DNA from: Trichodesmium sp002260545
Lineage (GTDB): Bacteria; Cyanobacteriota; Cyanobacteriia; Cyanobacteriales; Microcoleaceae
DNA length: 64,000 nucleotides
Direction of reading: 5' to 3'
Assembly: GCF_050016015.1 (NCBI RefSeq)
Contig: NZ_JBNHEQ010000015.1
Location: 12,242 to 76,241 of the forward strand
The notes under the pieces are model-generated. The model saw only the letters and a program-made list of their open reading frames with translations, did not search any database and was not told the origin of the DNA. Every line of letters begins with the position of its first letter. Position 1 is the stretch's first letter. Shown one piece after another: positions 18,238 to 27,600 of this stretch. Made by a program: the position numbers and the translations under genes.

Positions 18238-19761
18238 ATGCCCGACAGTTCTTGGCCAAAAAACGATTACTATCAGGAAACCCAAATTTATCAAAACCAT
18301 GACTCAGATAATGAACAGCAAAATTATCAGGCATCAGAACAACAGAAAAGTTCAGATACTAACCAAATAGAGCAAGAAACGGAAGTTGTCGAAACAAAGC
18401 TCAGTCATCAGAATATTTACGATGGTCGTGGTCGTAGACGTAAAGCAGCATTTATGCTATCGCTGATCTGGACTACTACTATCATCCTGCATTTGCTGTC
18501 CTGGGGATACTGGATAATTCTGGGTTTGACAGGTTTACTATCAGTTCAACTTTTGAGAATACTATTTGCTAAACCAAAACTAGCTCCAAAACCTCTATCA
18601 GAAGAAAATTTAGCACAATGGCCTTATATATCTCTGTTAGTAGCAGCTAAAAACGAAGAAGCTGTAATTAGCAAATTGGTAAAAAATATCTGTGCTTTGG
18701 ATTATCCTACTAATAATTATGAGCTGTGGGTAATAGATGACAATAGTACAGATAGTACCCCTGTATTGTTAGAAAAGTTGTCTCAGGAATATCAACAGCT
18801 AAAAGTGATTAGAAGAGGTCCAGATGCTGGGGGTGGTAAGTCAGGCGCTCTAAATACTGCTGTACCTTTTGTGAGGGGAGAAATTGTAGGAGTATTTGAT
18901 GCAGATGCAGAGGTAACACCCGATTTACTCCGAAAGGTAGCACCACTTTTTGATAGGGAAAAAGTAGGAGCAGTACAAGTAAGAAAAGCGATCGCTAATT
19001 CAGGTCTAAATTTTTGGACAAAGGGACAATCTTCAGAAATGGTCCTAGATGGTTTTTTTCAGGAACAGCGAATTGCCATTGGTGGGATTGGAGAACTGAG
19101 AGGAAATGGCCAGTTCGTGCGTCTGAATGCTTTAGAAGAATGTGGTGGGTGGAATGAAGAAACTATTACTGATGATTTAGATTTAACTATTCGTCTACAT
19201 CTAAATCAATGGGATATAGATTTTATGGCTTTTCCAGCGGTAATGGAAGAAGGAGTGACTAACTCTATAGCTTTGTGGCATCAACGTTCCCGATGGGCCG
19301 AAGGAGGATATCAGCGCTATCTAGACTACTGGAAATTGATTTTGCGTAACCGGATGAGATTTGGTAAAACTTGGGACTTATGGCAATTTTTGGTAACACA
19401 ATATCTAATATCAGTTGCTGCTGTCCCTGATTTTTTGATGTCAATAATCTTACGTCGTTTACCAATAACCAGTCCCTTAGCTGTGTTTACTGTGATGGTG
19501 TCCTTGTTAGGAATGTTTATTGGTTTACGTCGAACTCGGAAACGAGAAAGAAGTTTAGCACAAGAGGAAAAGGGAATGGAGTTGGCTTTGAGAAAAGAAC
19601 ATCCATTGTCTTTATTTGTGACTTTCCTAGAAAGTGTGCGGGGAACTTTTTATATGTTGCATTGGTTTGTGGTTATGGGTGTTACGATTGGTCGAATGTC
19701 TATATTACCTAAGCGACTAAAATGGGTAAAAACGGTTCATAGAGGTGATGGGGAAAGTTAA
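18238..19761 (+). CDS. Processive family-2 glycosyltransferase (membrane)
   Basis: A 507-aa integral membrane protein. Residues 1-70 are polar and Gln-rich, 75-110 hold two hydrophobic segments, 125-370 form the GT2 catalytic domain, and 380-500 contain further membrane helices. Catalytic signatures are complete: D167-D168 in DDNSTDST, DADAEV with D221/D223 (UDP-sugar and metal), TDDLDLT around D312 (base), and QRSRW at 349-353, the Q-x-x-RW acceptor/product-channel motif of processive synthases (cellulose, hyaluronan and poly-GlcNAc type). It likely makes and exports an exopolysaccharide or glycolipid; the sugar is unknown. No polysaccharide operon surrounds it. Confidence 0.88.
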   Translation: MPDSSWPKNDYYQETQIYQNHDSDNEQQNYQASEQQKSSDTNQIEQETEVVETKLSHQNIYDGRGRRRKAAFMLSLIWTTTIILHLLSWGYWIILGLTGLLSVQLLRILFAKPKLAPKPLSEENLAQWPYISLLVAAKNEEAVISKLVKNICALDYPTNNYELWVIDDNSTDSTPVLLEKLSQEYQQLKVIRRGPDAGGGKSGALNTAVPFVRGEIVGVFDADAEVTPDLLRKVAPLFDREKVGAVQVRKAIANSGLNFWTKGQSSEMVLDGFFQEQRIAIGGIGELRGNGQFVRLNALEECGGWNEETITDDLDLTIRLHLNQWDIDFMAFPAVMEEGVTNSIALWHQRSRWAEGGYQRYLDYWKLILRNRMRFGKTWDLWQFLVTQYLISVAAVPDFLMSIILRRLPITSPLAVFTVMVSLLGMFIGLRRTRKRERSLAQEEKGMELALRKEHPLSLFVTFLESVRGTFYMLHWFVVMGVTIGRMSILPKRLKWVKTVHRGDGES

Positions 19762-21562
19762 CAGTTGGGGATAGTACCGTTTCATGGAAGTCAGAAGTCG
19801 GAAGTTATAAGTCAGAAGTTATATTTGCGATTACTAAAAATTTTGACAATACAATAGTTTCAGGCAATTATTTGACATTTTAAAGTTTGAAACTGTTTGT
19901 GACATCCTTAAAATAAATCGGTATAACTACTAAAGCATATAGATTTTACCCAAGTTCTCAAATATTTTCTCACTGTGGGCATAAATAGAAAATGCTTTTT
20001 TAGTTGAGGCTTTATAAATTTGCAGAATGTGATTTTTAAATGGACATAGACTTTAATGCTGTTCTTAATTTAGAAAACAATGTGGATCAATAGGTAGAGT
20101 TCCCAAGCAGAATTAGCCTAGGTCATTTCAGTTATCAGTTATCAGTTAACAGTTAACAGTTATCAATTAACAGTACCTCTGGCTAAACCCAGAGGCTTGA
20201 AATACTGAAGTTTATTTTTTTCATCCCCTTAAAAGGGGAGGCTTGAGACCTTATTTTTTGGTCAATAATAACTTTACAGAGTGTAGTCTTTGGGTCTCAT
20301 AGAAGCAGGAATGGAGTTGCTAAAGCTCAAAATTGTATTTTGGGAGATTGCTGTCCTAAAGAGATACTCTGCAAATGCTTCCCTGGCAACCTTAGGGTTG
20401 GGGTAAGTTTAGAGCTGCTTTGTTAACTTAGCTGTTAACTCTCCATTCCACAGGAAAAGTCGGATTTTATAGCAGTCGAAGCAAAGTTTAGGACACTACT
20501 AAATTCTCTCTCCTCAGTTTAGAAATGACTTCTGACTTATAATTTCTGAGTTGCGTGTAGCGCTATACCTAGCTCTCAGGAATTTATGCTCCAATGAAGC
20601 ATAACTCACAAAACCAAAATCTAGCAAGGGATTAAACTTTTTAATATTTACTTAATAAATCAACTATTAGTAGAACGCTTATTATTTATTATCAAACAGG
20701 ATTGGGTCGCGCAACCCCCCCCCTTGATTGGCGAAATGTTTTTGGAGGGTTGCTCAAAATTCCTATTACCAAAACAACTCCTGACTCCTAACTTATGACT
20801 TCTGACTTGTTTTGATAGTGATTTTACAAGTGGCTATAGCTATTGATAATGTCTTTAACAGATTAATATGGCAGTTTATATAGCAATTATAGTAGTTTAA
20901 CTTAAAAATGAGACGTTTTTTCGTCTGAAACTCCCTCATAGCAAGGAAGCTTTGTCTCAATCTAAAGTGAAATGACTATATATTTCTAAGTTGTGAAATT
21001 TCAGTTTTCTGTTACAAAAATTAGATTAAACAATGCTACAAAACTGTAGTTATTAGGAACAGCTTAACTAGGAAAAGGGAACAGAGACATAAAAAATAGA
21101 GAAAATAGAGAAAATAAAGATTTAATTGTGATAATTACTTCTCTATTTGTAGCAAATATGCCCGCAAATTGCTATGATTGAATAAAAATAGTTGTAGTCA
21201 AAGTTATAGGCATAACAATTGTTAAGGTTAAGAATTGCTATACTTGAATGATGTTTATTTTTTGATGTCCATAACAAAAATGAGTTATAAAAATTCAATT
21301 GCTAGAAAAAGCTCAAAGGATCAAAAAAAATTGGAAAAACTGGATGATTGATGGAGCAATTTATGGGTGATAGGAATTATTATACTCCTTCAATAATATT
21401 AAGAAACTTAGCATTATTAATGACTATTTTATCTGCAAGTATTTGGTAATTTCAGTTATCAGTTATCAGTTGTCAAGTATAGCTGCAAAATTTATCAAAA
21501 TCTTGGGAATGCTCAAATGAAATCTCCCAAAAAATTATGAACTAGAGCAAATCAAAGATTAA
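19762..21562. repeat. 1.8-kb non-coding region with short tandem and dispersed repeats
   Basis: No gene seen. Contents: a TCAGTTATCAGTTAACAGTT array (20128-20175), a CCTCTGG/CCAGAGG hairpin (20177-20199), a copy of the dispersed word AAAAGGGGAGGCTT (about 20230), a C9 homopolymer (20718 region), and a second CAGTTATCAGTTATCAG run (about 21450-21470). The remainder is AT-rich. Confidence 0.55.
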
Positions 21563-21568
21563 GTGGAT

Positions 21569-22801
21569 ATGGATTTATTAGAATATCAAGCAAAGGCATT
21601 GTTTAGTGAGATGGGAATACCTGTTTTGCCATCTCAAAGAATAGATTATCCTAAAGATTTAAAAAGATTAAAAATACCCTATCCAGTGGTACTTAAGTCT
21701 CAAGTTCATACTGGGGAAAGAAATAGTTTAGGCGGAATTAAATTTGTTGAAAATACAATTGATGCTGTGGCAGCAGCTCAGACAATTTTTAATTTGCCAA
21801 TTAAAGATGAGTATCCAGAAGTTTTGTTGGCAGAGGCAAAATATAATGCTGACCAGGAATTATATTTGGCAGTTGTTTTAGACCCAATAGTACGTCGCCC
21901 TGTACTTCTTGGTTCAGCACAAGGGGGTATTGATACAGAAACAGCTATGAAAAATATGCAGCAGGTGGTTGTTAATCAAGAATTTTCCCCTTTTTATGCA
22001 CGTCGTTTAATGGTAAAAATTGGACTGCAAGGAAAACTGATAGAATCAGTGAGCCATATAGTAGAAAAAATGTATCAATTATTTGTTGAAAAGGATTTAG
22101 ATTTGGTAGAAATTAATCCTCTTGGTATTAGTCCGAGAGGAGAAGTAATGGCTTTAGATGGTAAGGTTAGTGTTAATGATTATGCTCTAGGTCGTCATCC
22201 AGATTTGGTGAGTTTAGTTGGCAAAAATATTAGTAATAATCATGAAATTCAACAGGAACAATTAAAGGGAATAGATAACAATTCGGCTTTGGTGACGAGT
22301 AATATTAATGGTCTTAGTAGTGAAAAAATAATTCCAGATTATCGACTGAAATTGACAGAATTACAGGGGAATATAGGGATTTTATGCAATGGTGAAGGTT
22401 TAACAATGACTACTGTTGATTTGGTCATGCAAGCTCAGGGAAAACCAGCTAATTTTCTTAATATTAAGTTGGGTGATTATTTGGAAGTAAAGGATAGTTT
22501 GCGATCGCAAATGTTTACTGCTTTGGATTTAGTTAGTAAAAAAGAAAATGTTAAGGTAGTTTTGATAAATGTTATAGGTATAGTTCAGACAAGCGATGAG
22601 TTGATTACTATAATATATGAATATTTGAATAATTTCAAAAGTATAGACCAGAAAAAAAATTCGTTTGTACTGCGTTTATTAGGAGGTAGAATTAGCAGAG
22701 CTAGGGAACGTTTATCAGGTCTACCAGTAGAGGTTATGGAAAACTTAGAGGATGCAGTTAATAAGGCTGTTTCTCTATCGAAAGAAGGGAGTAGGGAGTA
22801 G
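21569..22801 (+). CDS. sucC: Succinate-CoA ligase (ADP-forming) subunit beta
   Basis: A 410-aa protein with the ATP-grasp fold. With the alpha subunit it interconverts succinyl-CoA, ADP and phosphate with succinate, CoA and ATP in the TCA cycle. The N-terminus MDLLEYQAKALFSEMGIPVL, KSQVHTG, LAVVLDPIVRRPVLLGS, VEINPLGI and the C-terminal NGEGLTMTTVDLV are family hallmarks. The usual AGGRGKAGG nucleotide loop reads HTGERNSLGG here, a visible deviation. I prefer ATG at 21569 over an in-frame GTG at 21563. The last residues KEGSRE and the stop are encoded inside a GGGAGTA tandem repeat. Confidence 0.9.
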   Translation: MDLLEYQAKALFSEMGIPVLPSQRIDYPKDLKRLKIPYPVVLKSQVHTGERNSLGGIKFVENTIDAVAAAQTIFNLPIKDEYPEVLLAEAKYNADQELYLAVVLDPIVRRPVLLGSAQGGIDTETAMKNMQQVVVNQEFSPFYARRLMVKIGLQGKLIESVSHIVEKMYQLFVEKDLDLVEINPLGISPRGEVMALDGKVSVNDYALGRHPDLVSLVGKNISNNHEIQQEQLKGIDNNSALVTSNINGLSSEKIIPDYRLKLTELQGNIGILCNGEGLTMTTVDLVMQAQGKPANFLNIKLGDYLEVKDSLRSQMFTALDLVSKKENVKVVLINVIGIVQTSDELITIIYEYLNNFKSIDQKKNSFVLRLLGGRISRARERLSGLPVEVMENLEDAVNKAVSLSKEGSRE

Positions 22802-22811
22802 GGAGTAGGGA
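22787..22811. repeat. GGGAGTA heptamer repeat overlapping the sucC stop
   Basis: Just over three units of GGGAGTA; the TAG at 22799-22801 inside the second unit terminates sucC. Confidence 0.85.
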
Positions 22812-22860
22812 AGTAGAAAATAAGAAAAATAACTGTACTTCATAACTGTGGGAATTGCTA

Positions 22861-22898
22861 TATCAATTATCAATTATCCATTATCAATTATCAATTAT
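22861..22898. repeat. ATCAATT heptamer repeat between sucC and sucD
   Basis: About five units of a 7-bp ATCAATT repeat fill the gap directly upstream of the sucD ATG (22904), so the ribosome-binding region of sucD lies in or beside repeat sequence; no strong Shine-Dalgarno is visible. Confidence 0.8.
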
Positions 22899-22903
22899 TT
22901 AAG

Positions 22904-23806
22904 ATGAATTTAACTCAAGATAGCAAAGTCATAGTTCAGGGTGTGACAGAAAAAATATCTACCCAGATAGCCTTAATGATGAAGTCTTGTGGCACAAATG
23001 TGGTAGCGGGTATTAGTCCTGGAGAAGGGGGAAAAGAATGGCATGGTATTCCTGTTTTTAGTTTGGTAGAGCAAGCAGTGGCAAAGGTGGGTATAATTGA
23101 TACCACGGTGATAGTTATGCCTGCTTATCAGGTATTGGATGCTGCTTTAGAGGCGATCGCTTCGGGTCTTAAACAAATTGTGATTGTTACAGAAGGGGTG
23201 CCTCCCCTAGATATGGTCAAGCTATTGAGAAAAGCTGAGGCTACAGAAACTCTGATTGTTGGACCTAACTGTGCGGGTATTATTGTACCAGATCGGTTGT
23301 TAGTAGGTACTCATCCGACTCAGTTTTATACTCCAGGTCCAATTGGTATTATCAGTCGCAGTAATACTCTTACTTATGAAGTTGCCTGGGAACTAACAAA
23401 GTCAAGGTTGGGGCAGTCTATTTCTGTGAGTCTTGGTTGCGATCCAATTGTTGGTTCTTCTTTTCTCCAGTGGTTACAAATATTAGATGAGGATGAGCGT
23501 ACAGAGTTAATTGTTTTGATAGGAGAGGTTGAGGGTGCAAGTGAAGAAATAGCAGCTTCTTATATTTCAGAAACAATTGATAAACCTGTAGTTGCTTATA
23601 TTTCTGGTACTTATTCTCCCATAAATCAGAATTATAGTCATGCTAATAGTTTAATTAGTGCTAGGGTTGCTGGTGAAAAATATGATTATAATGGTGAGAT
23701 TGAAAGTAAAATTGCAGCTTTTGAAGCAGTTAAAATACCAGTAGCAAAACGACCTTCTGACATCCCAAGTTTAGTGAGAAATTCACTGCAAAAGAAGTAT
23801 ATTTAA
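22904..23806 (+). CDS. sucD: Succinate-CoA ligase (ADP-forming) subunit alpha
   Basis: A 300-aa protein, standard family length. It has the CoA-binding Rossmann region (VIVQGVTEKISTQIALMMKS), LIVGPNCAGIIVP, GIISRSNTLTYEVAWEL and VSLGCDPIVGSSFL. The histidine that is phosphorylated in the reaction appears retained as H246 in NYSHANSLIS, although the surrounding motif differs from the usual GHAGAI. It follows sucC by 102 bp on the same strand; the two subunits form one enzyme, and an operon interrupted by STRRs is likely. Confidence 0.92.
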   Translation: MNLTQDSKVIVQGVTEKISTQIALMMKSCGTNVVAGISPGEGGKEWHGIPVFSLVEQAVAKVGIIDTTVIVMPAYQVLDAALEAIASGLKQIVIVTEGVPPLDMVKLLRKAEATETLIVGPNCAGIIVPDRLLVGTHPTQFYTPGPIGIISRSNTLTYEVAWELTKSRLGQSISVSLGCDPIVGSSFLQWLQILDEDERTELIVLIGEVEGASEEIAASYISETIDKPVVAYISGTYSPINQNYSHANSLISARVAGEKYDYNGEIESKIAAFEAVKIPVAKRPSDIPSLVRNSLQKKYI

Positions 23807-24291
23807 TTTCTATTTTGATAAATTGATACGATAAATATTTGGAATTAAGTTGAGATTTTCCCGAAATAGGGGGCGGGTTTAATACCATTTCTCAAAAACT
23901 TTTCTACACTTTCTTGAGTAGGGGAGTGGGGGAGTGGGCGAGAAGTAAAAACATAAATAATTAACACGCTCCTGGGGTGCTAATTATCAAAAAGGTTCCA
24001 TGGGCCTGTGTTAATGACTTAATAATTGAAGTTTCACCTAAGTATAGCATTACTTTTGGTAATTGGTATAAGCACAAGTATTCAGAGGAAAAAGTGTATT
24101 TTGTTGTCTATTTTTTGGTAATAGAACCCGCCCCAGATTTCAATTTTTTCTCAGTCATATAAAATCCGGTAGTATCGGTTGAAAAAAAATATAGAAACCG
24201 GGTTTATATTAAATGCTCCACCATACTAACATCTACCTTCGATAAACCCGGTTTCTTATCACACTTCCATTCCAAACTAATTGAATATTAT
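23807..24291. other. Spacer with two inverted-repeat elements
   Basis: No convincing gene. It holds a GGGCGGGTTT (about 23870) ... AACCCGCCCC (about 24126) pair spanning ~260 bp, and one GAAACCGGGTTTAT palindromic element at 24193-24256 lying between convergent sucD and the ABC operon. Confidence 0.55.
24193..24256. repeat. GAAACCGGGTTT inverted-repeat element, copy A
   Basis: Perfect 15-bp arms: AGAAACCGGGTTTAT at 24193-24207 and its complement at 24242-24256, with a 34-bp loop. It sits between convergent genes, so it could act as a bidirectional terminator. The same arms occur at 32612, 32769, 32925 and 34970. Confidence 0.85.
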
Positions 24292-25896
24292 TCAATTTTT
24301 TTGACCTGTCAATAATTTCTGAGAATCAGATGCACCTAATTTTTGGATTTTTCCAGTCAGTTGTAAAGTTAATAGTGTCAAGACACTCCAATGAGCAATA
24401 ATTGTAATTAACATTGGGGTTATTGCTAGAGAATTATTAGGAAAGGAGAGCCAGGGAAAAGTTGACAATAACCATAAGTTAGGGGAGTTTCCAGGTGTAA
24501 TTGAAAGTAACGATAAAGCAATAGGTGGTAAAGTAATCAAACTACCTAATATTCCCACAGCCCAATTTTTAGGATTTTTCACCTTCATCAACAGTACAAG
24601 CTGAGTAATTGCGGCATAAATCAAGATTAAATTTAGACTGAGAATTAAAGTCAAAATAGCTGATAGTATAATTCCATTAATTTCGCTGTTATTCAAAAGT
24701 AAAATTCCGGAAATCAAAATTACAGCAGTAATGACTAAATTAATTGCTATTGCTACTAAAGGCGGACTTTTTTCACCCCAGATTAAATCTTCTTTTAAAC
24801 TAATAGTTAACCCTTTCAAAATCGCAGTTTCATCATTATTAACTTGTAGATGTCTGTATCTTGCCCAATCTTGTAAAGTTTGTTGTTGGGGTGATAAGAA
24901 AGCAATGAGTAACAAAAAACTGAATAAATTAATAGTGCAGCAGAACAACAATGATGCTTCTAAAATCTCAGTTAAATTTTCACCAATAATATTGAAGCAA
25001 AACAGTAGTAGAATAACTTGGAAACATCCCATTAACCAATAGCTTTGTTTTTTGCTAATAACTGTGGCATTAGGATTTCGATAACGACGATTTACAGCTT
25101 GCCAAATCCAGTAATTTCCCAAAAGCAAACCCAAAATTATTACATGCATTACATTGATTATTTCTGGAGATACATCTTCGACGAAGAAAACATAATGATC
25201 GGAATAGGGATAATTAACCTCACAACAATAGTCTATATAAAAATAGTTTAGACCATTAACCATAATCACCCAGAAAAATATCCCAACTATCGTAGTAGCT
25301 AACCAAGCTTGAGTACCTCCTAAAAAGACGAAAAGGAATGAAGCATTGTAGAAAAAATAACAAACTATAATTAAGATTCCATAAAATGCAAAAAACCAAG
25401 ATAAAGACAACCCTGATGATATATTTGCCCACAAATTTAGAGGCAAATAAATAGCTGCTGCTAAGTAAATTAAAATTGGCACTCCTAATAGTTTGCCAAG
25501 CAAAATATTCTGACTAGACTGGGGGCTCAGACGAATAAAATTGAGAGTACCAAGACGTTCCTCTTTAGCCAAATCAGCTACTAACATATAGACTCCACCA
25601 AGTAAGGTCAAAGCAAACAAAATCCAGCTAAAAGTGAGAAAGATATCTGCCCACCAACCTGACCAGTTAATACCAGTACAATATTTTTCTGCTTTTATAC
25701 AATACTGGTTATAGCTAACAATATCTGCACCATATTTTTCTGGAAGTTGTGCTAGAAAAGTCATCATAACAAGAAATTGGCAGAGGAGAGATGCAGATAT
25801 GGCGATCGCTACATTTCTGGTTTTGAGGCGACCTTTAATTTCTCGGAATAATTGAGGATTCCAATTGAATAAATTGACTAATGGTTTAGATAACAT
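24292..25896 (-). CDS. ABC-2 type transporter permease, copy 2
   Basis: A 534-aa protein with about twelve hydrophobic segments, starting MLSKPLVNLFNWNPQLFREIKGRLKT (quoted in part, MLSKPLVNLFNWNPQLF). The motif ERLGTLNFIRLSPQSSQNIL and GKLLGVPILIYLAA mark an ABC-2-like exporter permease. It is a tandem paralogue of the upstream gene, almost identical over most of its length, but carries extra residues in the first external loop (around IVSYNQYCIKAEKYC) and a divergent middle. Third gene of the ATPase-permease-permease operon. Substrate unknown. Confidence 0.85.
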   Translation of the reverse strand: MLSKPLVNLFNWNPQLFREIKGRLKTRNVAIAISASLLCQFLVMMTFLAQLPEKYGADIVSYNQYCIKAEKYCTGINWSGWWADIFLTFSWILFALTLLGGVYMLVADLAKEERLGTLNFIRLSPQSSQNILLGKLLGVPILIYLAAAIYLPLNLWANISSGLSLSWFFAFYGILIIVCYFFYNASFLFVFLGGTQAWLATTIVGIFFWVIMVNGLNYFYIDYCCEVNYPYSDHYVFFVEDVSPEIINVMHVIILGLLLGNYWIWQAVNRRYRNPNATVISKKQSYWLMGCFQVILLLFCFNIIGENLTEILEASLLFCCTINLFSFLLLIAFLSPQQQTLQDWARYRHLQVNNDETAILKGLTISLKEDLIWGEKSPPLVAIAINLVITAVILISGILLLNNSEINGIILSAILTLILSLNLILIYAAITQLVLLMKVKNPKNWAVGILGSLITLPPIALSLLSITPGNSPNLWLLSTFPWLSFPNNSLAITPMLITIIAHWSVLTLLTLQLTGKIQKLGASDSQKLLTGQKN

Positions 25897-25936
25897 AAGT
25901 TATAACTCCAATGAGAAATTTTCCATGGTGAATTCT

Positions 25937-27436
25937 TCAATTTTTTTGACCTATCAGTAATTTCTGAGAATCAGATACACCTAATTTTTGGATTTTTCGA
26001 GTCAGTTGTAAAGTTAATAGTGTCAAGACACTCCAATGAGCAATAATTGTAATTAACATTGGGGTTATTGCTAGAGAATTATTAGGAAAGGAGAGCCAGG
26101 GAAAAGTTGACAATAACCATAAGTTAGGGGAGTTTCCAGGTGTAATTGAAAGTAACGATAAAGCAATAGGTGGTAAAGTAATCAAACTACCTAATATTCC
26201 CACAGCCCAATTTTTAGGATTTTTCACCTTCATCAACAGTACAAGCTGAGTAATTGCGGCATAAATCAAGATTAAATTTAGACTGAGAATTAAAGTCAAA
26301 ATAGCTGGTAGTATAATTCCGTTAATTTCGTTGTTATTCAAAAGTAAAATCCCGGAAATCAAAATTACAGCAGTAATGACTACATTAATTGCTATTGCTA
26401 CTAAAGGCGGACTTTTTTCACCCCAGATTAAATCTTGTTTTAAACTAATACCTAATCCCTTGACAATCGCAGTTTCATCATTATTAACTTGTAGATGTCT
26501 GTATCTTGCCCAATCTTGGACAGTTTGTCGTTGAGGTGATAAGAAAGCAATTAGTAACAAAAAAATGAACAAGTTAATAGTGCAGCAGAACAACAATGAT
26601 GCTTCTAAAATCTCAGTTAAATTTTCACCAATAATATTGAAGCAAAACAGTAGTAGAATAACTTGGAAACATCCCATTAACCAATAGCTTTGTTTTTTGC
26701 TAATAACTGTGGCATTAGGATTTCGATAACGACGATTTACAGCTTGCCAAAGCCAGTAATTTCCTAACAAAACTAAAATTACTAGAATTATAATTTCTGG
26801 ATAATATTCAATGCGGTTAAGACTACTATCATAACTAACAGAGGCAAAAGACATAATGACTGGCAAAAATAGACCTGCTATTGCAGAAATCAACCAAGCT
26901 TGAGTACCCCCCAAAAACACGAATAGTAGTGAGGCATTGTAGAAAAAACAACAAACTATAATTAAGATTCCATAAAATGCAAAAAAACAAGATAAAGAGA
27001 AATATGATGAGATATTTGCCCACAAATGTAGAGGCAAAGAAATAGCTGCTGCTAAGTAAATTAAAATTGGCACTCCTAATAGTTTGCCAAGCAAAATATT
27101 CTGACTAGACTGGGGACTTAGACGAAGAAAATTGAGAGTACCAAGACGTTCCTCTTTAGCTAAATCAGCTACTAACATATAGACACCGCCAACCAAGATC
27201 AAAGGAAACAAAATCCGATTAAAAGTGATAAAGATATCTGCCCACCAATATGACCAGTTAATACCAGTATCATATTTTTCTGGAAGTTTTGCTAGAAAAG
27301 TCATCATAACAAGAAATTGGCAGAGGAGAGATGCAGAGATAGCGATCGCTACATTTCTGGTTTTGAGGCGACCTTTAATTTCTCGGAATAATTGAGGATT
27401 CCAATTGAATAAATTGACTAATGGTTTAGATAACAT
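25937..27436 (-). CDS. ABC-2 type transporter permease, copy 1
   Basis: A 499-aa paralogue of the next gene, with the same N-terminus and the same C-terminal TRKIQKLGVSDSQKLLIGQKN (in part, KIQKLGVSDSQKLL). I start it at the ATG at 27436 because this matches the start of copy 2 exactly; the frame is open further upstream to 27538 but that stretch is dispersed-repeat sequence. Forty bases separate the copies. Two similar but non-identical permeases behind one ATPase suggest a heterodimeric membrane domain. Confidence 0.85.
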   Translation of the reverse strand: MLSKPLVNLFNWNPQLFREIKGRLKTRNVAIAISASLLCQFLVMMTFLAKLPEKYDTGINWSYWWADIFITFNRILFPLILVGGVYMLVADLAKEERLGTLNFLRLSPQSSQNILLGKLLGVPILIYLAAAISLPLHLWANISSYFSLSCFFAFYGILIIVCCFFYNASLLFVFLGGTQAWLISAIAGLFLPVIMSFASVSYDSSLNRIEYYPEIIILVILVLLGNYWLWQAVNRRYRNPNATVISKKQSYWLMGCFQVILLLFCFNIIGENLTEILEASLLFCCTINLFIFLLLIAFLSPQRQTVQDWARYRHLQVNNDETAIVKGLGISLKQDLIWGEKSPPLVAIAINVVITAVILISGILLLNNNEINGIILPAILTLILSLNLILIYAAITQLVLLMKVKNPKNWAVGILGSLITLPPIALSLLSITPGNSPNLWLLSTFPWLSFPNNSLAITPMLITIIAHWSVLTLLTLQLTRKIQKLGVSDSQKLLIGQKN

Positions 27437-27600
27437 AAGTAATGACTCCAACGAAATAAGGAAGAAGTAGTTTATGGGTAGCAGTAGTTGCGTGACACGC
27501 CTAAAATGTTGCAATAGTAGGGGCGGGTTCTCCAACAATTAATGAAGCTCAACCACCAGATGAGATGAACCCTGGGGGGCGGGTTCTCCAATTTTTGACT

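Noticed and set aside
23977..24162. A 61-aa protein after sucD
   Set aside because: Lies inside the GGGCGGGTTT repeat element, lacks an SD and has no protein-like features.
27437..27538. Extended N-terminus for permease copy 1
   Set aside because: The paralogue starts exactly at the internal ATG, and the extension is repeat-like DNA containing GGGGCGGGTTCTCC.
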